A DNA stretch of 64,000 nucleotides from Cupriavidus malaysiensis (lineage in GTDB: Bacteria > Pseudomonadota > Gammaproteobacteria > Burkholderiales > Burkholderiaceae), in NCBI RefSeq assembly GCF_001854325.1, contig NZ_CP017754.1, positions 310,001 through 374,000 on the forward strand, in the 5' to 3' direction. Positions within the stretch are counted from its first letter, which is position 1. Every line of letters begins with the position of its first letter. Below the pieces are notes generated by a model that had not been told where the DNA came from, ran no database searches, and saw only the letters and a list, made by a program, of their open reading frames with translations. Shown piece by piece: positions 44,935 to 52,981 of the stretch. The position numbers and the translations under genes are program-made.

Positions 44935-46959
44935 ATGAGCACCTCATACGATCCCGACCCCGCCGCCGGCACGCCGCCGGCGCCTGCCCACGCCGGCGCG
45001 GCGCGGAAGCTGCTGATCAACATCGACAACGGCGGCACCCTCACCGACATCTGCGTGATGGGCGGCGGCGAGGTGGTCCGCACCAAGACGCTGACCACGC
45101 CGCACGACCTGTCCCAATGCCTGTTCGACGGCCTGCGCAAGGCCTCGGAAGCCGTCTACGGCCGCGAGGACCTGGAAGCCTTGCTGCTGTCCACGGCCGC
45201 CATCCGCTATTCCACCACGCAGGGCACCAACGCCCTGGTCGAGCGCAAGGGGCCGCGCCTGGGCCTGGTGGTGGGCGGCACGCTGTCGGTCGAGCAGGTG
45301 CGCGCCGCCGACGGCGCCGCCGCGCTGTTCGACAGCGTGCTCGGCGACCGTGCCGTGGCGCTGCCGAGCGGCCTGCAGGACGATGCGCTGGACGACGAAG
45401 CGGTGCGCCAGGTCGGCGAGCTGGCGGCGGCGGGGGCCAACCGCCTGGTGGTGGCGATCGGCGGCCCGCGCCGCGCCGCCCTGGAGCAGCAGATCAAGCG
45501 CAAGCTGCTGCGCACCTTCCCGCCGCATCTGCTGGGCGCGCTGCCCATCCTCTACGCCCACGAAGTGGCCGACGACGCGGACGACGCCCGCCGTACCTGG
45601 ACCGCGCTGCTCAACGCTTTCCTGCACCCGGCCATGGAGCGCTTCCTGTACAGCGCCGAGCAGAAGCTGCGCGAGGCGCGCGCGCAGAGCCCGCTGCTGG
45701 TCTTCCGCAACGACGGCCTGGCCGGGCGGGTGGCCAAGACCATCGCGCTGAAGACCTACAGCTCGGGGCCGCGCGGCGGCATGGAGGGCACGCGCGTGCT
45801 GGCCGCACACTACGGCTTCGGCCACCTGCTGTCGATGGACATCGGCGGCACCACCACGGACATCGGCCTGGTCGATGCCGACGGCGTGCGCGCCGACCGG
45901 CGCGGCCGCGTCGAGGGCGTGGCCACGGCCTTTCCCCTGTGCGACGTGGTCAGCGCGGGCGTGGGGGGCAGTTCCATCCTGCGCGCCGACGGCGCGGCGA
46001 TCCGCGTGGGGCCCGACAGCGTGGGCAGCGCCCCCGGACCGGCCTGCTTCGGGCTGGGCGGCACGCTCGCCACCATCACCGACGCCTTCCTGCTGTCCGG
46101 CCTGCTCGATCCGGATTCCTTCTTCGGCGGCAAGCTGCGCCTGGACCAGGAGCGTGCCCGGCAGGCCGTGCACACCCATATCGCCGATCCGCTGCGCATG
46201 GGCGGCCAGGAGGCCATCGCGGCGATGGAAGCGGCCTGGGTGGCCAAGGTGGCCGACAGCCTCAAGGCCTATGCAGAGATCCGCCCGGACACCACGCTGG
46301 CGGCCTTCGGCGGCGCCGGCGCGCTGGTGGCCTGCCGCGTGGCCGAGGCGATCGGCGTGCGCCAGGTGCTGATCCCGGGCCTGGCAGCCGTGTTCTCGGC
46401 CTACGGCATCGGCTTCTCGGACGTCGGCCACACCGTGTCGGCGCCGCTGGCGCAGGCCAGCGACGCCGCCCTGCAGGAGGCCGCGACGGTCCTGCGTGCG
46501 CAGGCCGAGCGCGCCATGTTCGGCGAGGACGCCGCCATCGACGACTGCGCGCTGCGCTACACCCTCGAAGCAGTGACGGCCGACGGCGAGGTCCAGGCCC
46601 ATGCGCTGCCGGACGGCGCGGCCCGGACGCTGCCGCGTGGCCTGCCCGTGGGCGCGGCACTGTCGCTCTCGCTGACGGCGGTCAAGCCGATGGACCGCCC
46701 CGCCATGACGGGACGCTTCGGCGGCACCAGCCAGCCGGCCGTGCCCGGTGGCAGCCGCCGCGTGGCCGTGGGCGGCCGCGAGTCCGAGCTGCCGCTGTAC
46801 CGCGTGGAAGACCAGCCCAAGGGCGTGGCGGTGCGCGCCGCCGGTCCCGCGGTGCTGGAGGAAGCCTTCTTCACCGGCCGCATCGATGCCGGCTGGACCT
46901 TCGAAATCAACGCCAGCGGCGACATCCTGCTCAGCCGCGGCACGGAGAGCGTGCAATGA
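44935..46959 (+). CDS. apcA: Acetophenone carboxylase-type subunit, HyuA/oxoprolinase family
   Basis: 674 residues. One of two ATPase-fold subunits of an ATP-dependent ketone carboxylase. N-terminal phosphate loop NIDNGGTLTDICV (altered from the usual DIGGTFTD), conserved GTNALVERKGPR, central MDIGGTTTDIGLVDADG, AGVGGSSI and GPDSVGSAPGPACFGLGG. Start at 44935 chosen for sequence (MSTSYDPDP); the ribosome site is weak. Its stop overlaps the start of the next gene (ATGA). Subunit order and sizes of this operon (about 70, 18, 76, 84, 31 kDa, then a ligase) match apcABCDE-bal of Aromatoleum rather than acetone carboxylase acxABC, which has only one HyuA-type subunit. Confidence 0.8.
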   Translation: MSTSYDPDPAAGTPPAPAHAGAARKLLINIDNGGTLTDICVMGGGEVVRTKTLTTPHDLSQCLFDGLRKASEAVYGREDLEALLLSTAAIRYSTTQGTNALVERKGPRLGLVVGGTLSVEQVRAADGAAALFDSVLGDRAVALPSGLQDDALDDEAVRQVGELAAAGANRLVVAIGGPRRAALEQQIKRKLLRTFPPHLLGALPILYAHEVADDADDARRTWTALLNAFLHPAMERFLYSAEQKLREARAQSPLLVFRNDGLAGRVAKTIALKTYSSGPRGGMEGTRVLAAHYGFGHLLSMDIGGTTTDIGLVDADGVRADRRGRVEGVATAFPLCDVVSAGVGGSSILRADGAAIRVGPDSVGSAPGPACFGLGGTLATITDAFLLSGLLDPDSFFGGKLRLDQERARQAVHTHIADPLRMGGQEAIAAMEAAWVAKVADSLKAYAEIRPDTTLAAFGGAGALVACRVAEAIGVRQVLIPGLAAVFSAYGIGFSDVGHTVSAPLAQASDAALQEAATVLRAQAERAMFGEDAAIDDCALRYTLEAVTADGEVQAHALPDGAARTLPRGLPVGAALSLSLTAVKPMDRPAMTGRFGGTSQPAVPGGSRRVAVGGRESELPLYRVEDQPKGVAVRAAGPAVLEEAFFTGRIDAGWTFEINASGDILLSRGTESVQ

Positions 46960-47447
46960 ACGTCCTGATCACCGAGACCCTGCGCATCAACCTCGACAGC
47001 GAGCAGTGGGAGTGCCGCCGCTGCGGCCATGTGCACGGCAGCGCGCGCGACAACTACAAGCGCGGCCTGCTGGTGTACGACCGCGATCCGCGCGAGATCC
47101 ACAAGCCGCTGCTGGATACGCGCCTGTACGCCCGCACCTATTCGCCCGATCCCGACTGGTGCCGCATCCTGGAGTACTACTGCCCCGACTGCGGCACGCT
47201 GGTGGAGGCCGAATACCTGCCGCCCGGCCATCCGCCGCTGCACGACATCGAACTCGACATCGACGCCCTCAAGGCGCAGTGGAAGGACCGCCCCGAGATG
47301 CAGGAGCCCGCGCAGGCGCCCGACCTGGCGCTGGAGCGCGTCAAGCTGCAGCGTGCGCTGCACGCCGCCGCGCACCATCCGCGCCACCTCGGTGCGCCGG
47401 CGGACGCCGGCTCCGCGCCTTCCACGCCCGATACCCCCACCCCCTGA
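46956..47447 (+). CDS. apcB: Acetophenone carboxylase-type small zinc subunit
   Basis: 163 residues, related to the gamma subunit of acetone carboxylase (AcxC). Two Cys pairs, Cys20/Cys23 (WECRRCGHVHG) and Cys76/Cys79 (YYCPDCGTLVEAEYLPPG), should bind a zinc ion; Cys69 lies nearby. A conserved region RDNYKRGLLVYDRDPREIH sits between them. The C-terminal 35 residues are low-complexity Ala/Pro/His. Overlaps apcA by four bases and lies 19 bases before apcC. This subunit between two HyuA-type genes is a hallmark of the apc arrangement. Confidence 0.82.
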   Translation: MNVLITETLRINLDSEQWECRRCGHVHGSARDNYKRGLLVYDRDPREIHKPLLDTRLYARTYSPDPDWCRILEYYCPDCGTLVEAEYLPPGHPPLHDIELDIDALKAQWKDRPEMQEPAQAPDLALERVKLQRALHAAAHHPRHLGAPADAGSAPSTPDTPTP

Positions 47448-47466
47448 CCCGACCACGGAGCCACAG

Positions 47467-49596
47467 ATGAAACGCGTTTCCGTCGACATTGGCGGCACCT
47501 TCACCGACTGCTTCGTCGCCTGGGGCGAGCAGTGCGTGGAAGGCAAGGCCCTCACCACGCACCACAACCTCGCCGTGGGCTTCAACGACGCGCTGGCCGA
47601 TGCCTGCCGGCAGCTCGCGCTGACGCCCCAGCAGCTGCTGCCCGAGGTGGACTCGGTGCGCTACGCCACCACGCTGGGCACCAACGCGCTGATCGAGCGC
47701 AAGGGCCCGCGCGTGGGCCTGCTGGTCACCACCGGTTTCAAGCACACCGTACCGCTGTCGCGTGCACGCGGCTATGGCGAGGGCTTGAGCGAGCCGGAGC
47801 AGATGGACATCCCGAACGCCGCCCGCCCCGATGCCCTGGTTCCCATCCCGATGATCCGCGAGGTGCGCGAGCGCGTCGACTACCTGGGCCAGGTGTTCTG
47901 GGCGCTGGACGAAGACGATGTGCGGCTGCGCATCCGCGAGCTGGTCGATGCCGGGGCCGAGGCGCTGGTGGTCATGTTCACCAACAGCGTGGTCAACCCC
48001 GCGCACGAACTGCGCGTGCGCGAGATCTTCCTGGAGGAATACCCGGCCCACATGCTGGGCGCGGTGCCGGTGCTGCTGTCGCACCAGGTGGTGGGGCGCA
48101 AGGGCGAGTACGCGCGCGCCACCTCCACCATCGTCGACGCCTTCCTGCACCAGATCATGTACCACGGCCTGGGCACGCTCGAACTCAACCTGCGCCAGCA
48201 GGGCTACCTCAAGCCGATGCTGGTCAACCACAATTCGGGCGGCATGGCCCAGCTCAACTCCACCGATGCGCTGCAGACGGTGCACTCGGGGCCGGTTTCC
48301 GGCATCGCCGCCAGCGAGTACCTGGCGGCCGCGGCCGAGCTGGGCAATGTGGTGGCCACCGACATGGGCGGCACCAGCTTCGACATCGGCATCGTGGTGC
48401 AGGGCGGGCTGAAGTTCTATGACTTCAACCCGGTGATCGACCGCTGGCTGGTCAGCGTGCCGATGGTGCACCTGGTGGCGCTGGGCGCCGGCGGCGGTTC
48501 CATCGCGCGCTACGAGCGCATGTACAAGACCGTGGAGATCGGGCCGCAGTCGGCCGGCTCCGATCCCGGTCCGGCCTGCTATGACCGCGGCGGCCAGCAT
48601 CCCACCGTGACCGATGCCGACCTGCTGCTGGGCTACCTCGACCCGAAGCACTACGCCAACGGCCGCATTCCGCTCAATGTGCGGCGCGCCCGCCAGGTCA
48701 TGCGCGACGCCCTGTGCGATGAGCTCGGCCTCGACGTGATCGAGGTCGCCAAGCTGGTCAAGAAGCAGGTCGACGCCGCCATGGCCAACGGCATCGCCAC
48801 CGAGCTGCGCACGCGCGGCTACGAGCCCAAGGACTTCACCGTGCTGGCCTACGGCGGCAACGGTCCGTTGCATGCCTGCGGCATCGCTTCCGCGCTGGGC
48901 GTCAGCAAGGTGCTGGCACCGCCGTACTCGTCGACCTTCTCGGCCTGCGGCGCCGGCACCGTGAACCAGATGCACATCCACGAGATGAACACCTGGACCG
49001 TGCTGTTCAATCCGAATACGCGCAGCTTCTTCGGCGACTTCGACGCCTTCAACCGCGGCGTCGAGGAACTGGAGCGGCGCGGGCGCGAGGACCTGGTGCG
49101 CCAGGGGCTCGACCCGGCACTGATCCGCTACCGGCTGGAGCTGGACATGCGCTACGGCAACCAGCGCGTGCAGACCGCGGTGGTCACGCCGCTGGCGCGG
49201 CTGCGCTCGCAGCGCGACGTGCTGCAGCTGATGGAGCTGTTCCACGCGCGCTATGGCGAGCGCTTCGGCGAAGGCTCGCAGAGCCCGGAGACCGGCGTGC
49301 GCATCAATACCCTGCGCGTGTGCGCCTATGTCGAGCAGCCCTCGGTCCGCTTCGCCAGCCTGGCCATCCGCGGCGAGCCGCTGGCCCCGCCGGAGCCGGT
49401 GGCCTGGCGCGAGTGCCACTTCGTCGGCCACGACGCACCGCTGCAGACCGCGGTGTACGACGACCGCGCGCGCGCCGAAGGCACGCAGATCGATGGCCCC
49501 GCCGTGATCACCACGCGCGCCACCACCTACCTGGTCGAACCCGGCTGGACCTACCGCGCCGTGGCGCAGGGCGGTGCCTGGTTCCTGCGCCGGTAG
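47467..49596 (+). CDS. apcC: Acetophenone carboxylase-type subunit, second HyuA-family ATPase
   Basis: 709 residues from the ATG at 47467. Classical ASKHA/hydantoinase A features: MKRVSVDIGGTFTDCFVAWG at the N-terminus, TLGTNALIERKGPRVGLLVT, TDMGGTSFDIGIVVQGG, GAGGGSIARYERM, and PQSAGSDPGPACYDRGG, ending in a hydantoinase A C-terminal domain. In acetophenone carboxylase the two HyuA subunits together account for the two ATP used per ketone carboxylated. Compared with apcA the phosphate loop is canonical, so the two ATPase subunits are not equivalent. Separated from apcD by 120 bases of repetitive ACG/ATG-rich sequence. Confidence 0.83.
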   Translation: MKRVSVDIGGTFTDCFVAWGEQCVEGKALTTHHNLAVGFNDALADACRQLALTPQQLLPEVDSVRYATTLGTNALIERKGPRVGLLVTTGFKHTVPLSRARGYGEGLSEPEQMDIPNAARPDALVPIPMIREVRERVDYLGQVFWALDEDDVRLRIRELVDAGAEALVVMFTNSVVNPAHELRVREIFLEEYPAHMLGAVPVLLSHQVVGRKGEYARATSTIVDAFLHQIMYHGLGTLELNLRQQGYLKPMLVNHNSGGMAQLNSTDALQTVHSGPVSGIAASEYLAAAAELGNVVATDMGGTSFDIGIVVQGGLKFYDFNPVIDRWLVSVPMVHLVALGAGGGSIARYERMYKTVEIGPQSAGSDPGPACYDRGGQHPTVTDADLLLGYLDPKHYANGRIPLNVRRARQVMRDALCDELGLDVIEVAKLVKKQVDAAMANGIATELRTRGYEPKDFTVLAYGGNGPLHACGIASALGVSKVLAPPYSSTFSACGAGTVNQMHIHEMNTWTVLFNPNTRSFFGDFDAFNRGVEELERRGREDLVRQGLDPALIRYRLELDMRYGNQRVQTAVVTPLARLRSQRDVLQLMELFHARYGERFGEGSQSPETGVRINTLRVCAYVEQPSVRFASLAIRGEPLAPPEPVAWRECHFVGHDAPLQTAVYDDRARAEGTQIDGPAVITTRATTYLVEPGWTYRAVAQGGAWFLRR

Positions 49597-49716
49597 GCGC
49601 CGCACGACACCTTGCGCAAGGCCGTGCGCACGACGTCGCACACGATGCATAAGACGATGCAGGCGACGATGCCCACGGCGGCGCACACGACAGAACAGAT
49701 GGAGACGGAGTTCAGC

Positions 49717-51978
49717 ATGTCACACGAAAGCAATGCCGAAGAGCGCGCCCTGCTCGACAAATTCCTCGCCGACAACACGCTCTTCCTCGGCCCGGATCCC
49801 GAGATCATGCGCAACCACAGCGTCCTGCCGCGCTCGCCGCAGGAGGATGCGGTGCTGCGCCGCGGCCTCGACCCGCACCAGGTCCACCATGTGCGCGGCC
49901 TGATCAACGCGGCCCTGTCCGAGGCCTTCACCATGGTCAACCAGATGGGCGCCGCCCCGGGCGCCAAGTGGGGTGACCTGGTCACCGCCATCTATACCGC
50001 GCAGGGCGACCTGTCGATGATCGCGCCGCACGGCATCATCGCCTTCGCCGCCTGCTGCTTCTACCCGATCCGCTTCATCGTCAAGAACTGGACCAACGAC
50101 CCGACGGTGGGTGTGCGCGACGGCGACGGCTTCATCCACAACGACGCGCGCTACGGCGGCATCCACAACACCGACCAGTCGATGATGATGCCGCTGTACT
50201 ACCGCGGCGAACTGGTGTGCTGGCTGTCCTCGACCATCCACGAAGGCGAGAACGGCGCCACCGAGCCCGGTGGCCTGCCGGCCGCGGCGGAGAGCAAGTA
50301 CGACGAGGGCATCAAGATGCCGCCGTTCAAGATCGTCGAGAACTTCGAGCTCAAGCGCGACCTCGTCACCTTCCTGCAGAACTCGGTGCGCGATCCGCGC
50401 CTGCAGCTCGAGGACATGAAGGTCAAGCTGCACGCCGTGCTGCGCCTGCGCGAGCGCATCATCGCCATCCTCGACCAGTACGGCCGCGACGCGCTGATCG
50501 GCACGCTGCGCACCCACCTGGAGGATGTCGAGGGCGAGATGCGGCGGCGCATCGGCGAGCTGCCGGATGGCACCACGCGCGTGCTGCAGTTCATGGACTC
50601 CACGCTGCGCGAGAACGCGCTGCAGAAGATCTCGTGCGCCATCACCGTCAAGGGCGAGCGCATGACCATGGACTTCCGCGGCTCCTCGCCGCAGTTCCTC
50701 AACCGCTCGGTCAACACCAACCTGGCCTCCTTCAAGGCCGCGCTGTGCACCGGCCTGCTGCAGAACATCTGGCCGGACCTGCCGCACACCATGGCGGTGC
50801 TGTCGCCCATCGAGATCCTGACCGACCGCAACTCCATCCTCGATGCCGAGGGCGAGATGCCGCAGGCGATGAGCCTGATGCCGCTGTTCAAGGGCTGCGT
50901 GGTGTGGACCATCCCGATGAACAAGCTGAGCTACAGCCTGCCGCACCGCTACTCGGCCATCATCGCCTCGCAGTACGACCAGGCCGCCACCTTCATCTAT
51001 GGCGGCCTGACCCAGCACGGCGACGTCACCGGCAACTTCTGCGCCGACATCAACGGCAACGGCCAGGGCGCGCGCAGCCATGCCGACGGCGAGCACTCGA
51101 TCTCGCCGGTGTTCGGCTTCATGTGCGATACCGGCGAGCACGAGGTGGCCGAGGAAGACACGCCCATCATCCGGCTCGGCGCCCAGCGCCTGGCCAAGGA
51201 CCGCATCGGCTGGGGCAAGTACCGCGGCGGCATGGGCTACGAGCAGATCGCGACCGCGCGCGGGTCCGGCCTGTGGGGCTTCATGACCGGTTGCGAGGGC
51301 TCCAAGTTCCCGTCGGCGCAGGGCCTGTTCGGCGGCTATTCCTGCCCCAGCTACCAGCTGATGAAGATCAAGGGCATCAATATCTTCGAGGTGCTGAAGG
51401 CCGCGCCGAAGACGGTCGAGGTGTTCGACATCGTCGAGCTGATGAACAAGCGGCCGATCCCTGGCGCGCAGTACAGCAGCCACGACATGGGCATGACCTT
51501 CGAGCTCTGCAACGAGGGCGAGATCTACATGATCTGCCAGGGCTCGGGCGGCGGCTACGGCGACGTGCTCGAACGCGATCCGGAGCTGGTCATGCAGGAC
51601 CTGCGCGAGGACCTGATGTCGCACGAGAACGCGCGCGACATCTACCGCGTGGCCTACGACGCGCAGACCCTGGTGGTGGATGTCGAGGCCACCACCGAGC
51701 TGCGCGCGGCGGCGCGCCGCGAGCGCATCGCGCGCGGCAAGCCCTTCGATGCCTTCTGCCGTGAATGGGTCAAGCCGGAACCGCCGGCGGGCCTGCCTTA
51801 CTTCGGCAGCTGGGACGATCCGAAGACCATCTACATGACCACCATGGGGCAGCGCGTGAAGGTGCCGGCCGAGCAGATGCAGGGCGCCTTCATGCTCAAC
51901 GCCAAGGATGTGCGCATCGCCGAGCTGGAGGCGCGGCTGGCCGCGCTCGAGGGCGGTGCGCCGGCGCTGCCGCGCTGA
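49717..51978 (+). CDS. apcD: Acetophenone carboxylase-type catalytic subunit, HyuB family
   Basis: 753 residues from the ATG at 49717, with ACGGAG upstream; the open frame extends 35 codons upstream through a Thr/Met-rich stretch that is unlikely to be translated. Hydantoinase B/AcxB-type protein: MIAPHGIIAFAACCFYPIRF, GDGFIHNDARYGGIHNTDQSMMM, HDMGMTFELCNEGEIYMICQGSGGGYGDVLERDP. In acetone and acetophenone carboxylases this family carries out formation of the enol phosphate and its carboxylation. Substrate (acetophenone or another aryl/alkyl ketone) cannot be fixed from sequence by eye. Confidence 0.83.
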   Translation: MSHESNAEERALLDKFLADNTLFLGPDPEIMRNHSVLPRSPQEDAVLRRGLDPHQVHHVRGLINAALSEAFTMVNQMGAAPGAKWGDLVTAIYTAQGDLSMIAPHGIIAFAACCFYPIRFIVKNWTNDPTVGVRDGDGFIHNDARYGGIHNTDQSMMMPLYYRGELVCWLSSTIHEGENGATEPGGLPAAAESKYDEGIKMPPFKIVENFELKRDLVTFLQNSVRDPRLQLEDMKVKLHAVLRLRERIIAILDQYGRDALIGTLRTHLEDVEGEMRRRIGELPDGTTRVLQFMDSTLRENALQKISCAITVKGERMTMDFRGSSPQFLNRSVNTNLASFKAALCTGLLQNIWPDLPHTMAVLSPIEILTDRNSILDAEGEMPQAMSLMPLFKGCVVWTIPMNKLSYSLPHRYSAIIASQYDQAATFIYGGLTQHGDVTGNFCADINGNGQGARSHADGEHSISPVFGFMCDTGEHEVAEEDTPIIRLGAQRLAKDRIGWGKYRGGMGYEQIATARGSGLWGFMTGCEGSKFPSAQGLFGGYSCPSYQLMKIKGINIFEVLKAAPKTVEVFDIVELMNKRPIPGAQYSSHDMGMTFELCNEGEIYMICQGSGGGYGDVLERDPELVMQDLREDLMSHENARDIYRVAYDAQTLVVDVEATTELRAAARRERIARGKPFDAFCREWVKPEPPAGLPYFGSWDDPKTIYMTTMGQRVKVPAEQMQGAFMLNAKDVRIAELEARLAALEGGAPALPR

Positions 51979-52081
51979 GGCGCGGCGCATCCGGTCCATT
52001 CCACGGGCCCGCCGCATGCTGGTGCAGCGCACAGGAAGCGAGGCAGGCGGCAGGCCCTGGCAACGAAACAGGTGAGACATC

Positions 52082-52981
52082 ATGGATAGCTTGAAGCAAG
52101 CCGCGCAGGCGCGGCGGCTGCTGTGGCTCGAGCATGGCGGCTACGCCGCCCGGCTGCTGGCCGGCGGCGAGGCGCCCTGGCGCGACGTGGCGGCGACGCT
52201 GGCCTGGATGCGCCAGGCACAGGGCCTGCTGCGCTCCGACGTCGTCACGCTGCCGGCCGGCGAGGTGGCGCGCGCGCTGCTCGCGCAGGCGCCGGGTGCG
52301 CCTGCCGCGTCGGCCTCGTCGAGCTTAAGGCAGGCGATGGCGGACAAGGCGGCACGGCCGGCCGGCCCGCTGCGCGTGTGGCTCGCCGACGCCGCCTTGC
52401 GCGATCACGTGGCGGCGCTGCTGGCCGGGCTGCGCGCCGCGCTGCCCGGCACGCTCATCGCGCTGGCTGTGCCGGCACCGCGCCAGTGGCTGCGGCTCGC
52501 GGCGGCCGCGGCCGGTGTGGCGGGGGAGGGACAAGGTGAGGTCGATGAGGCCGATGAGGACAGCCTCGACGCCGCCGCCTCCTACAGCGCCGACTTCCTG
52601 CGCCACTTCGGCGCCAGCGGCATCGATGCGGTGCTGCTGCAGGAAGACCGCCCCTGGCCCGATGCGGACAGCGCCGCGCTGTGCCTGGAGCTGTACCAGC
52701 CGGTCGCCAATGTGGCCGCGCACTACGGCTGGAGCTACGGGCTGCAACTGCCCGAGGCGATCGCGCTGCCGGGCGGACATCTGCCCGGTTTCGTCATCGC
52801 GCCGGCGCCGCTCGAAGGCGTGCTGAGCGGCGTGGCGGTGCCGGCCGGCATCTGGCAGGGCGAGCCGCTGCCCGCGGCGCCCGCCGGCGCCTTCGACCAC
52901 GCCACGATTCCGCCTGCAGCCGAGCCGGAGTCGGTACTGGCCGCGCTGGCGCGGCTGCGCGAGAGGAGCGGGGCATGGTGA
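52082..52981 (+). CDS. apcE: Acetophenone carboxylase-type fifth subunit
   Basis: 299 residues; Ala/Leu-rich, with no catalytic motif that I recognise. Position directly after the HyuB subunit, size (about 31 kDa) and gene order match ApcE, the loosely bound fifth component needed for acetophenone carboxylase activity but absent from acetone carboxylases. The stop overlaps the ligase start by seven bases. Segments: YSADFLRHFGASGIDAVLLQED and HYGWSYGLQLPEAIALPGGH. The identification rests mainly on context. Confidence 0.68.
   Translation: MDSLKQAAQARRLLWLEHGGYAARLLAGGEAPWRDVAATLAWMRQAQGLLRSDVVTLPAGEVARALLAQAPGAPAASASSSLRQAMADKAARPAGPLRVWLADAALRDHVAALLAGLRAALPGTLIALAVPAPRQWLRLAAAAAGVAGEGQGEVDEADEDSLDAAASYSADFLRHFGASGIDAVLLQEDRPWPDADSAALCLELYQPVANVAAHYGWSYGLQLPEAIALPGGHLPGFVIAPAPLEGVLSGVAVPAGIWQGEPLPAAPAGAFDHATIPPAAEPESVLAALARLRERSGAW

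Noticed and set aside
46956..51978. Acetone carboxylase acxABC
   Set aside because: Acetone carboxylases have one HyuA-type subunit and the small subunit last. Here there are two HyuA subunits around the small one, plus a fifth subunit and a ligase.
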